DNA from: JALSIF01 sp026981635 [NCBI: bacterium]
GTDB taxonomy: Bacteria > 4484-113 > JALSIF01
Assembly (NCBI GenBank): GCA_026981635.1
Contig: JALSIF010000104.1
Coordinates: forward strand, 1-22,877
DNA length: 22,877 bases
Reading direction: 5' to 3'
Below the pieces are notes generated by a model, which did no database searches, had not been told where the DNA came from, and was given only the letters and a program-made list of their open reading frames with translations. Within the stretch, counting starts at the first letter, position 1. Each line of letters opens with the position of its first letter. Positions 7,820 through 14,192 of the stretch are shown here, one piece after another. A program made the position numbers and the translations under genes.

Positions 7820-7864
7820 CCCCCGACATGCATGGGAAAAAAGTCCCGCAGGGCAGGAGAAGGG

Positions 7865-8479
7865 ATGATGGATCTGATAGCACAGCTTCTGGGAGCCACG
7901 GTCACCCTGCTGGTGGTGGTAAACCCCTCCGCCGGGGCGGTTTACCTGACCAGCCTCAGCCACCGCCGCTCCCGTCGCGAGCTGGCTAGGCTTAGCCTGG
8001 TCGCCTGCCTGGTGGCAGGGGCGGTGCTGGTTGGGGTAGCCATGGCAGGCCGCTCCCTGATTGAGGGCGTGCTCCAGATTGACCTTGCCAGCCTGCGGGT
8101 GTTTGGCGGGATCGTACTGGCCATCCTGGGAATTGAGTATGTGCTCAGGGGCGAGGGGCCGGAAGAGGAGCAGGGGGAGGCGGCCGGGATAACTCCCCTG
8201 GCCCTGCCCCTGATTGCCGGCCCGGCTGCCATCACCACGGTGATCGTACTGGCGGGTAGGTCGGGCGAGCTGGTTGCCGCCGGGGCGGTGGCGGCCACCC
8301 TGGTGGCCACCCTGGCGGTGCTGCTTATGGCAGTGGTGGCTAGTCAAGTGGTCAGGCCCGGCCTGCTGCTGGCGGTGGTGAGGCTCAATGGCTTTATCAT
8401 CGGTGCCCTGGGAGTGAAGATGGCCACTTCCGGGTTGGCGGAGCTTTTCACCACCCTGACCGCGGGGTCGTTTCGTTGA
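7865..8479 (+). CDS. MarC/SnatA-family integral membrane protein
   Basis: A roughly 205-residue membrane protein with about six hydrophobic segments, matching the MarC (UPF0056) family: it opens MMDLIAQLLGATVTLLVVVNPSAG-like, with the family's NP motif in the first span, and contains GIEYVLRG, a central loop, then LPLIAGPAAITTVIVL. Family members include the archaeal SnatA small neutral amino acid transporter and E. coli MarC, whose role is unclear. The open frame extends upstream to a GTG at 7802, but that codon is inside the terminator stem; the ATG pair at 7865/7868 follows an AGGAG at 7855-7859 and gives the usual family length. Expression is probably controlled by the attenuator-like leader. 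Amino acid transport is an inference from the family. Confidence 0.9.
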   Translation: MMDLIAQLLGATVTLLVVVNPSAGAVYLTSLSHRRSRRELARLSLVACLVAGAVLVGVAMAGRSLIEGVLQIDLASLRVFGGIVLAILGIEYVLRGEGPEEEQGEAAGITPLALPLIAGPAAITTVIVLAGRSGELVAAGAVAATLVATLAVLLMAVVASQVVRPGLLLAVVRLNGFIIGALGVKMATSGLAELFTTLTAGSFR

Positions 8480-8482
8480 GTG

Positions 8483-8510
8483 GCGACAAGGGGAGATGCA
8501 GGGCTATAAT
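8483..8510 (+). promoter_or_regulatory. Candidate promoter between marC and the 7TM-HD operon
   Basis: A perfect TATAAT (8505-8510) with GCGACA (8483-8488, four of six matches to TTGACA) at a 16-base spacing. It would drive the hypothetical gene and the pgpH-like operon from a site just after the marC stop, which also argues for the GTG 8560 start. Confidence 0.45.
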
Positions 8511-8559
8511 GGGCCAGTTGAAACTACCTGGCACAGCCGGCCAGGGTGGGAGGTCATCT

Positions 8560-8958
8560 GTGGGGGCGAGTGAAGGGACGCTCAGTTTGGGAGGTCACTT
8601 GGAGCGCAGTTTCACCAGCGATCGCCTGCTAGAGGAAATCCTCCGGCAGCTGGTGGTGCTGGAAATTTACGAGCAGTTCCCCCGCCGACTTACCCGTCCC
8701 GACGATCCCCGCTTGGTCCCCTTCAAGGTTGAACGCCTGAGCCCTTCCTCTGGAGAGCCGGGAGGATGGAAGGTGGTGATCCTCGCTTCCGATCCGGGCT
8801 ACGAGTCCTTGCTTCATGGGACTCCCCTGGAGTCCATCGTGGTGGATACGGCCCGCAAGCACCTGGGAGCAGACCCGCAGATAGAGGTGCGCACGGTGGG
8901 CATGGTAAGACTTCGGGAGGCGGCCGAGAAGCTGGACGTTAGGCTGCCTCCCCTCTAG
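8560..8958 (+). CDS. Hypothetical protein upstream of the 7TM-HD gene
   Basis: I do not recognise this family. From the GTG at 8560 the product is 133 residues, soluble, with an amphipathic helical N-terminus (LLEEILRQLVVLEIYEQF) and a mixed alpha/beta remainder including WKVVILASDPGYESLLHG and a final REAAEKLDVRLPPL. The start is ambiguous. The frame is open back to a TTG at 8476 that overlaps the marC stop, giving 160 residues, but the first 28 codons look non-conserved in character and span a TATAAT at 8505-8510. GTG 8560 has GGGAGGT upstream, and a TTG at 8599 also follows GGGAGGTCA. It ends 32 bases before the 7TM-HD gene, so co-expression is likely. Confidence 0.7.
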   Translation: MGASEGTLSLGGHLERSFTSDRLLEEILRQLVVLEIYEQFPRRLTRPDDPRLVPFKVERLSPSSGEPGGWKVVILASDPGYESLLHGTPLESIVVDTARKHLGADPQIEVRTVGMVRLREAAEKLDVRLPPL

Positions 8959-8990
8959 GGTATAACAAGGTTGAGACCGGTCCTTCTACA

Positions 8991-11114
8991 GTGGGAGTTC
9001 TGAGCCCAATCATCTCCCTGATGGCACAGCTTCGCTCCTTTAACTCGCCCTTCTGGCGAGCAGCCGCTCTGCTGGTCTCCTTCCTTCTGCTTACTTTTGC
9101 CCTCTACCTCAACTTTGAGATCTCTCCCCTCCGACCCCGGGTGGGTCAGATAGTCCCCTACACCATCGTAAGTCCGGTCTCCTCCCAGTGGGTGGACACG
9201 GAGAAGCTCTCCCGCCTGCGCTCCCAGGCCCGCTCCAGGGATGAGCAGGTGGAGGGAGTGACCGAGGCCCAGCTCAGCAAACTGGACAGCTTCTTTGCCG
9301 AACTTGCCCGGCTACGGGAGCAGGGCTCCTCCTTTGACCAGGCCTATCCCCAGCTGAACAGCCAGTACGGTATTGACCGGCCCACCCTGGCTGTCCTCTG
9401 GCTGATGAAGGAGGCTGAACTTAAGGAGGTCCACCAGAAGGCGCGCGACCTGCTCAGCGCCTGGATGGAGGTGGGGATTGACCGGGAACAGCGCCGCCGT
9501 CTGATGGAGGACCTCAACCAGCAGGGCCTGGGGCTCTCCCCCGAGCGCCGCATCGCCATCTACTTCGTAAGAGAGAACCTGGTGCCGGGGACCATTGACG
9601 AGGCTGCCCTCACCACCGAGGCGACCAACCAGCTGCTCCGCGGGGAGGTGGTGGTGGCGGAGGGCTCGCGGGTCTCCCAACGGGTGATGGACAAGCTCAA
9701 AAGCATTGAGCACGCCCTCCGCCGTCAGGACCGCTTGCGCTTTGCTGGCTCCTTTGTCCTGCTGGTCTTCTGGACCGCCCTGCTCGTCTTCTATGCCCTC
9801 ACCTACAAGCCCAAACTCGCCTCCCGCACCGAGACCATCCTCACCATCGGTCTCATCTCTTTCCTCGCCCTGCTCATCGCCATCGGGGTAATGCGTCTGC
9901 CCATAGACTACGGCTTCTATGCCGTTTCCCTTGCCCCCCTCATGCTTAGCATGGTGATTGCCAGCCTCTTTGACTCCATCTTTGCCCTCTATCTCGCCAT
10001 CGGGGTGGGAACTCTCATCTCGCTGATGAACAACTTCGGCTACGGCCTCACCGTCTACACCCTGACCGGTGCGCTGGTTCCTCCTTTGATGCTCCACGCC
10101 CGCACCGAGCGCCGCAAGGAGGTGCTCATCGGAATGTGGGCGGCGGGGGTGAACCTGGTGCTGGCCGGGGTGGTGATCCTTATCTCGGTTCACACCCTGA
10201 GCCTGCGAGCTCTGCTGGTAAGCGCCGCCAGCGGTTTTCTGGGGGTGATCCTGGGTCTCGGCCTGGCCATGTTGATTGACACCTTCTCCCACGTGATAAC
10301 GCCGGAGAAGCTCAAGGACCTGCTCAATGAGGATAACGAGCTCCTGCGCAAACTGAAGATGAGCGCTCCCGGCACTTACCTTCATAGCCTGATGGTGGCG
10401 GAGCTCTCCCACGCCGCCGCCTTGGCCATCGGGGCGGATGACCTCCTGGTGCGGGTGGGTGCCCTCTACCATGACATCGGCAAGGTCAAGCACCCCAAAT
10501 ACTTCGCTGAGAACCTCAAGCGGGGGGAGGTGAATCCCCACGAGGCCCTAAGCCCCGACTCCTCGGCCAAGGTCCTGCGCGACCATGTGACCGATGGGAT
10601 AAAGATGGCCCGCGAGGCCGGTTTGCCCGACGAGGTGGTTGATTTCATCCGCACCCACCACGGCACTACCCTGATGAAGTTCTTCTACGAGAAGGCGCTG
10701 GAGAAGGTGGGCGACAGCCCTGGCCAGGTGGAAGAAAGCCAGTACCGCTACCCCGGCCCCCGTCCCTTCTCCAAGGAGACCGGCATCGTCAGCTTGGCCG
10801 ATGCGGTGGAGGCCACCGTGCGCGCCCTCCAGATAAGTGAACCGGATGAGTTGAGGCGCACCATCCATCAGATCATCATCTCCCGCCTGGAGGAGGGGGA
10901 ACTGGACGATTCGGGCCTCACCGCCGGCGAGCTGAACCAGATTGAACAGGCATTCTTTGATGTGCTCATATCCCAGGCCCACGAGAGGGTGCTCTACCCG
11001 GGCCAGAAGCGGGCCGATGAGGCGGCCGGCGAGGAAGCCGCCGAGGGGCAGGAAGACAGCGGGGAGGAAGGTGGGGTGCGCGAGGAGGACTTCTACTACA
11101 GCGATGTCTACTGA
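8991..11114 (+). CDS. pgpH: 7TM-HD family protein, probable cyclic-di-AMP phosphodiesterase (PgpH-like)
   Basis: A 707-residue membrane protein with the 7TMR-HDED/7TMR-HD layout: TM1 near residues 24-44, an extracytoplasmic helical domain to about 240, a multi-span membrane block to about 440, then a cytoplasmic HD domain. All HD metal ligands are visible: LHSLM (about 464), YHDIGK (about 494), RDHVTDG (about 532), RTHHGT, and the final Asp in SLADAVEA. In Listeria PgpH this domain hydrolyses c-di-AMP to pApA; that activity is inferred here. An acidic Glu/Gly-rich tail follows. The frame opens at GTG 8991 with no clear ribosome site; ATG 9021 is an alternative. Its end overlaps the PspC gene by 11 bases. 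In many genomes the neighbours are phoH and ybeY; neither is here. Confidence 0.92.
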   Translation: MGVLSPIISLMAQLRSFNSPFWRAAALLVSFLLLTFALYLNFEISPLRPRVGQIVPYTIVSPVSSQWVDTEKLSRLRSQARSRDEQVEGVTEAQLSKLDSFFAELARLREQGSSFDQAYPQLNSQYGIDRPTLAVLWLMKEAELKEVHQKARDLLSAWMEVGIDREQRRRLMEDLNQQGLGLSPERRIAIYFVRENLVPGTIDEAALTTEATNQLLRGEVVVAEGSRVSQRVMDKLKSIEHALRRQDRLRFAGSFVLLVFWTALLVFYALTYKPKLASRTETILTIGLISFLALLIAIGVMRLPIDYGFYAVSLAPLMLSMVIASLFDSIFALYLAIGVGTLISLMNNFGYGLTVYTLTGALVPPLMLHARTERRKEVLIGMWAAGVNLVLAGVVILISVHTLSLRALLVSAASGFLGVILGLGLAMLIDTFSHVITPEKLKDLLNEDNELLRKLKMSAPGTYLHSLMVAELSHAAALAIGADDLLVRVGALYHDIGKVKHPKYFAENLKRGEVNPHEALSPDSSAKVLRDHVTDGIKMAREAGLPDEVVDFIRTHHGTTLMKFFYEKALEKVGDSPGQVEESQYRYPGPRPFSKETGIVSLADAVEATVRALQISEPDELRRTIHQIIISRLEEGELDDSGLTAGELNQIEQAFFDVLISQAHERVLYPGQKRADEAAGEEAAEGQEDSGEEGGVREEDFYYSDVY

Positions 11115-11349
11115 TCGACCTCCCCGAAGACGCCTCAAGCGAAGCCGCACCGACCGGGTGCTGACGGGCCTGCTTGGCGGTCTGGCCGGCTACCTCGGGG
11201 TGGACCCCTCCCTGGTGCGTATCCTCTTTCTGGCCCTCTTCTTCTTCACCTCGGCCTGGCTCAGTCTGATTCTGATCTACTTCCTCTCGGCTCTGGTTGT
11301 GCCCCTGGAGCCCTCCGCTGAGACCGGCGGAGGAGACAGGCCCCGGTGA
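11104..11349 (+). CDS. PspC-domain small membrane protein
   Basis: An 82-residue protein with a basic N-terminus (PPRRRLKRSRTDR) and a PspC domain covering most of the rest: VLTGLLGGLAGYLGVDPSLVRILF followed by a hydrophobic hairpin to about residue 65. PspC-type proteins sense or respond to envelope stress in the inner membrane. The ATG at 11104 lies inside the last codons of the 7TM-HD gene and its TGA overlaps the next start (GTGATG), so three genes are coupled. The open frame extends upstream to 10942, but the PspC homology starts only around this ATG. Function is inferred from the domain alone. Confidence 0.85.
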   Translation: MSTDRPPRRRLKRSRTDRVLTGLLGGLAGYLGVDPSLVRILFLALFFFTSAWLSLILIYFLSALVVPLEPSAETGGGDRPR

Positions 11350-12422
11350 TGGGAGGGAAGTGGGCCCGGCTGGGTAAACGACTGGGCTGGCTCCTTGTGG
11401 CTGCCCTTTCCCTGGCCGTTTCCTACCTCTTTCACTCGCCGGGTGCACTTCCCACCCCCCCGGATGAGGCCCCCCTCGTCCGCCCCGACCTGGCCCAGCG
11501 GGGCCGCGCCCTTGACCTCCTCTCCCGGGTGGGGGCGGTGCCCCTGGCCCGGGGCCTGGCGGTGGTCCCCCTCTGGGGAGTGCCCGACCAGGCCTTCCAC
11601 AACCCCGCCGGCATCGCCGGTATCTCCCGGCTCAGTCTCACCCACAACCACTCCTTCCGCCACTTTCCGCTGGACGAGGAGGTGGATCTGATTGACGCCG
11701 ACACCGAGGTGGTGGTGTTTCCCATTCCCGGTGGTTTCACCGCCGCCTATGCCACCACCCTGAGGGGAGAACACGGCTGGGACTACCTGAAATTGGCCAA
11801 CACCCGGTGGGAGGAGCAGGGCTTTCCCATTGAGCGCTCGGACGGCTTCCGGGATGTGCTTGCCCTGGCCTACTCCCCCCTTCCCCTCTTCTCCCTGGGG
11901 GCCGCGCTGGTCACCGAGGAGGCGCGCCAGTTTGACCGACAAAACCGCCTGGTAGCCATCCATCAGGGCCAGGGTATGGAGACCGGCTACCTGCTCCGCC
12001 TGCTGGGCTTTAGCTGGGGCAGCTCCCGCCTGAAGCTTGACTTTGACACCTTTGACCTCGCCTCCCGCCGCCAGCTGGGCTGGAGGATGGTGAGGCGACT
12101 TTCCGGCCTGGCCCTCACCCCAACTCCCTGGCTCTCCTATTCAACCCAGTGGGGGGAATACCAAACCCGGCCCCCCCAGGGTTCCCTCCTTCGCCAGGAT
12201 GAGCCCCGCTCAAGCTCCCTGGCCCTAACAGTCCTTCCTGGGGTGACCCTCTACCTCGCCCGCCGGGGCAGGCGTGCCCACTGGGGGGTTGGCCTGCGGA
12301 TGGGTTCCCTGTGGGTGACCGGTGCCTTGGGGGAGGGGACCATGGGTGAACTCTTCCCCCCCGTGAAGGGTGAGCAGTCCAACCTGGGGATCTATGGGGT
12401 AAGGCTGGACTTGCCCTGGTAG
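11346..12422 (+). CDS. Secreted protein, probable outer-membrane beta-barrel (PorV/UPF0164-like)
   Basis: A 358-residue protein. The first 30 residues are a signal peptide-like region (GKRLGWLLVAALSLAVSYLF after a basic start). The mature part has GLAVVPLWGVPDQAFHNPAG, resembling the conserved NPAGIA segment near the start of PorV/UPF0164-type barrels, followed by alternating polar/hydrophobic strands (for example LSLTHNHSF, SLGAALV, WLSYSTQWGEYQ, VTLYLARRG). It ends in LDLPW, and a terminal aromatic residue is typical of proteins inserted by the BAM complex. Together this suggests an outer-membrane protein. The GTG start overlaps the PspC stop; an ATG one codon later is equally possible, with GGAGG upstream. 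Cargo or function is unknown. Confidence 0.7.
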   Translation: MMGGKWARLGKRLGWLLVAALSLAVSYLFHSPGALPTPPDEAPLVRPDLAQRGRALDLLSRVGAVPLARGLAVVPLWGVPDQAFHNPAGIAGISRLSLTHNHSFRHFPLDEEVDLIDADTEVVVFPIPGGFTAAYATTLRGEHGWDYLKLANTRWEEQGFPIERSDGFRDVLALAYSPLPLFSLGAALVTEEARQFDRQNRLVAIHQGQGMETGYLLRLLGFSWGSSRLKLDFDTFDLASRRQLGWRMVRRLSGLALTPTPWLSYSTQWGEYQTRPPQGSLLRQDEPRSSSLALTVLPGVTLYLARRGRRAHWGVGLRMGSLWVTGALGEGTMGELFPPVKGEQSNLGIYGVRLDLPW

Positions 12423-12441
12423 TGGGTAGACCGGAAAGCAA

Positions 12442-12467
12442 AATAATTACTCTGAGTTATAATTATT
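12442..12467. promoter_or_regulatory. AT-rich inverted repeat, candidate operator of the XRE gene
   Basis: AATAATTA (12442-12449) and TAATTATT (12460-12467) are perfect inverted copies separated by ten bases, inside an AT-rich island that contrasts with the GC-rich surroundings. TATAAT occurs at 12458-12463 (overlapping the right arm) and again at 12473-12478. The symmetric site over a -10 box is what an autoregulating XRE repressor would use. Confidence 0.5.
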
Positions 12468-12472
12468 GGGAG

Positions 12473-12478
12473 TATAAT
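12473..12478 (+). promoter_or_regulatory. Candidate -10 box of the XRE regulator gene
   Basis: Second perfect TATAAT in the AT-rich island 12441-12498, about 54 bases before the regulator start. No strong -35 accompanies either TATAAT, so which one is used is open. Confidence 0.4.
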
Positions 12479-12531
12479 AAAAAAGTTGGTAACATATGTG
12501 AGCTCAATGGTTAGTTGGCGGGGGTCCAAGG

Positions 12532-12804
12532 ATGGGCAGGGAAGAGCTGTCTAACCGTTTTTCCCAGGCCAGGCTGGACGAGATCGAGGAGGAGGCGCAG
12601 CGGCGGATCGCCTGCTTCGGGAGGTCTCTCATGAAGCTCAGGGAGAGAGAGGGACTTACCCAGGCCCAGCTGGCCGAAGTCCTCCGGGTCTCGCAGACCT
12701 TCATCCACATGCTGGAGGTGGGTCGCCGGCTCCCCTCGGTCAACCTGTGCCTGCGTCTAGCCCTCATCTTTGAGGTCAGCATGGACGACCTCTTTGAGTG
12801 TTGA
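12532..12804 (+). CDS. XRE-family helix-turn-helix transcriptional regulator
   Basis: A 90-residue single-domain DNA-binding protein. After a charged helical N-terminus (residues 1-27) comes a Cro/CI-type HTH: LMKLREREGLTQAQLAEVLRVSQTFIHMLEVGRR, with recognition helix around residues 51-62, and a closing helix with LRLALIFEVSMDDLFE. There is no sensor domain, so control is likely by abundance or a partner. The gene stands alone between the porin-like gene and tRNA-Glu. It is preceded by an AT-rich promoter island with an inverted repeat and lacks a strong Shine-Dalgarno site. No toxin-like gene is adjacent. Targets are unknown. Confidence 0.9.
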   Translation: MGREELSNRFSQARLDEIEEEAQRRIACFGRSLMKLREREGLTQAQLAEVLRVSQTFIHMLEVGRRLPSVNLCLRLALIFEVSMDDLFEC

Positions 12805-12823
12805 GGAGGGTAAAATTCCCTCC
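12805..12823 (+). repeat. Hairpin after the XRE gene
   Basis: GGAGGG and CCCTCC flank a seven-base AT-rich loop immediately after the regulator stop codon. There is no following T-run, so it may stabilise the 3' end or be a weak terminator. Confidence 0.35.
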
Positions 12824-12843
12824 CCCGGGATCAAGATAGGGGG

Positions 12844-12872
12844 TGGAAAAGCGGGGTAAAGATTGCTAGAAT
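12844..12872 (+). promoter_or_regulatory. Promoter of tRNA-Glu
   Basis: TGGAAA (12844-12849), a 17-base spacer and TAGAAT (12867-12872) preceded by TGC, an extended -10. The GC-rich sequence after the -10 resembles the discriminator of growth-rate-controlled stable RNA promoters. A perfect inverted repeat ATCGGGC/GCCCGAT (12871-12887) overlaps the start region. Confidence 0.65.
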
Positions 12873-12893
12873 CGGGCCTTGCCCGATTAGGGT

Positions 12894-12969
12894 GCCCCCG
12901 TCGTCTAGAGGCCTAGGACACCACCCTCTCAAGGTGGAGACACGGGTTCGAATCCCGTCGGGGGTACCA
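12894..12969 (+). tRNA. tRNA-Glu (anticodon CTC)
   Basis: A 76-base cloverleaf including an encoded CCA. Acceptor GCCCCCG pairs with CGGGGGT (a G-U at the first pair), T at position 8, D-arm GTC...GAC, anticodon stem CCACC/GGTGG around the loop CTCTCAA with anticodon CTC reading GAG, and T-arm with GGTTCGAATCC. A promoter lies upstream and a terminator about 40 bases downstream, so it is a single-gene unit. Confidence 0.97.
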
Positions 12970-13010
12970 TATCTATTGAGGGTAACCCCTCATCTCCCCT
13001 CCCTCCTTCC

Positions 13011-13037
13011 GCCCCCCGCAAGGGGGGCATTTTCTTT
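13011..13037 (+). terminator. Rho-independent terminator of tRNA-Glu
   Basis: GCCCCCC, a GCAA tetraloop of the GNRA type, and GGGGGGC form a seven-pair GC stem followed by ATTTTCTTT. It lies between tRNA-Glu and the convergent AhpD-like gene; on the opposite strand no T-run follows, so it serves the tRNA. Confidence 0.85.
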
Positions 13038-13048
13038 CCCAACTGGGC

Positions 13049-13603
13049 TTAGTAGCGGTAGCCCTTGCCCCCTTCTTCCTCCAGCTCCACTCCCAGCCCC
13101 AGGGCGATGCGGTTGACCATGGCAAAGTAGGCGGCGATCAGGTTGGCAGCCAGGATGTCTTCGTCGGAAAACCCCCAGCGCCTGAGCTGGCGGATGTCCT
13201 CCTCGGTGATCTGGTGGGGCATGAGGGTCACCTTCCGGCAGTAGCTGAGCAGCGCCTGGTCGGAAGGAGAGAGGGAGGGAGAGATCTTTCCCTGTCGGGT
13301 GGCCTCCACCAGCTCCTGGTCCTTGCAGTGGACCCTGAGAGCCTCCTGGTGGTGCTCTATGCAGTAGTCACACTGGTTGAGGGCGCTTACAAATGTGGCG
13401 ATTAGCTCGCGCTGGAAGCGGGTGAGCCCCCGCCTGCCAAACATGATGGCGAGGTATAGGTCCATATGTCCCTTGAGGGCGGCGGGGTTTCCCCCCTGGA
13501 TGGCGATGATGTTTGCCAGCTTGCCGCGGGCTCGCTTCACCTCGTCAAACAGTCCGCGAAGCTGGGGGTCGCTTTCTGGTGAGGGGTAGGGAATAAAGGC
13601 CAC
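13049..13603 (-). CDS. AhpD-like / carboxymuconolactone decarboxylase family peroxidase-related protein
   Basis: A 184-residue all-helical protein of the AhpD/CMD superfamily, close to the 'peroxidase-related' group. The key motif is NQCDYCIEHHQEAL (about residues 74-87): a CxxC redox pair followed by the conserved HH. A second family helix includes LTRFQRELIATFVSAL. AhpD-type proteins reduce peroxides or partner thiols through this CxxC. The C-terminal half (ITEEDIRQLRRWGFSDEDILAANLIAAYFAMVNRIAL) is typical of the longer peroxidase-related members. The gene faces tRNA-Glu and is divergent from the VOC gene across a 69-base gap, which must hold both promoters. The physiological substrate is not known. 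Confidence 0.9.
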   Translation of the reverse strand: MAFIPYPSPESDPQLRGLFDEVKRARGKLANIIAIQGGNPAALKGHMDLYLAIMFGRRGLTRFQRELIATFVSALNQCDYCIEHHQEALRVHCKDQELVEATRQGKISPSLSPSDQALLSYCRKVTLMPHQITEEDIRQLRRWGFSDEDILAANLIAAYFAMVNRIALGLGVELEEEGGKGYRY

Positions 13604-13672
13604 CGCTCAATTCTAGCCCTGCTCTGATAAGCTGATCCCAGAGGAAATCTTTCCCCTTGGGAGGTCCATCCC

Positions 13673-14065
13673 GTGAACAGGCCGGGACACTTTGTCTGGA
13701 ACGAACTTCTTACCCGCAAGGTGGACGAGGTAAAGCGGTTCTACTCCTCGCTGCTGGGCTGGGAGTTTCGCCACTGGGAGGAGGGAAACTACCTGCTGAT
13801 TCGCCGTGACGACCAGGAAGTCGGTGGCCTTATGCCCATCGGTGGCGATGTGTGGGAAGGGGTGCCCAACTTCTGGATGGCCTACATCCAGGTGGAACAG
13901 ATTGACCAGCTGGTTGGCCGGGTGGAGGAGCTGGGTGGCAAGCTCATTGAGCCTCCCATGGAGGTCCCCGGCGTGGGCCGGATCGCCATCGTGGCCGATC
14001 CCTCCGGAGCGGTGGTGGGACTCATCCAGTTTGCCAGCCCTTCAGACGACAGCCAGGCGGGATAG
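13673..14065 (+). CDS. VOC-superfamily (glyoxalase/bleomycin-resistance-like) protein
   Basis: A 130-residue protein with two beta-alpha-beta-beta-beta modules of the vicinal oxygen chelate fold. It opens GHFVWNELLTRKVDEVKRFYSSLLGWEF, as in the CFP-30-like single-chain group, has GGLMPIGGD and VPNFWMAYIQVEQIDQLVGRVEELGGK in the second module, and ends DPSGAVVGLIQF. Candidate metal ligands are His6 and the acidic residue near the end of the second module, but a catalytic role is uncertain. The GTG start is set by a GGGAGGT eight bases upstream (13659-13665). It is divergent from the AhpD-like gene and precedes thiG, with a 115- to 127-base gap holding hairpins. Detoxification is only a family-level guess. 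Confidence 0.88.
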   Translation: MNRPGHFVWNELLTRKVDEVKRFYSSLLGWEFRHWEEGNYLLIRRDDQEVGGLMPIGGDVWEGVPNFWMAYIQVEQIDQLVGRVEELGGKLIEPPMEVPGVGRIAIVADPSGAVVGLIQFASPSDDSQAG

Positions 14066-14141
14066 CCTTCCACCTCGGCTGCCTGGACGGCACGCGCCGG
14101 CAGGGGAGACTGCCGGTGGAGCCGGTAGGCCTTCCCGGGGA

Positions 14142-14174
14142 GGGATATCTCTGCCATCTGGCTGGTAATATCCC
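14142..14174 (+). repeat. Inverted repeat in the thiG leader
   Basis: GGGATAT (14142-14148) and ATATCCC (14168-14174) form a perfect seven-pair stem; the loop holds GCCA and TGGC as an inner pair. Another hairpin, CCGGCA/TGCCGG, lies upstream near 14098-14116. No TPP riboswitch signature (such as CTGAGA) is seen. Confidence 0.45.
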
Positions 14175-14192
14175 CTTAGGATGGGAGCGCAG

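Noticed and set aside
7802-7864. Upstream extension of the MarC gene to a GTG at 7802
   Set aside because: The extension lies in the terminator stem and T-run and adds polar sequence absent from the family; the ATG at 7865 has a good ribosome site.
9312-10541. A 409-codon minus-strand frame opposite the 7TM-HD gene
   Set aside because: It lies wholly antisense to a gene with intact HD motifs; its His/Gly/Gln-rich composition is typical of reverse frames.
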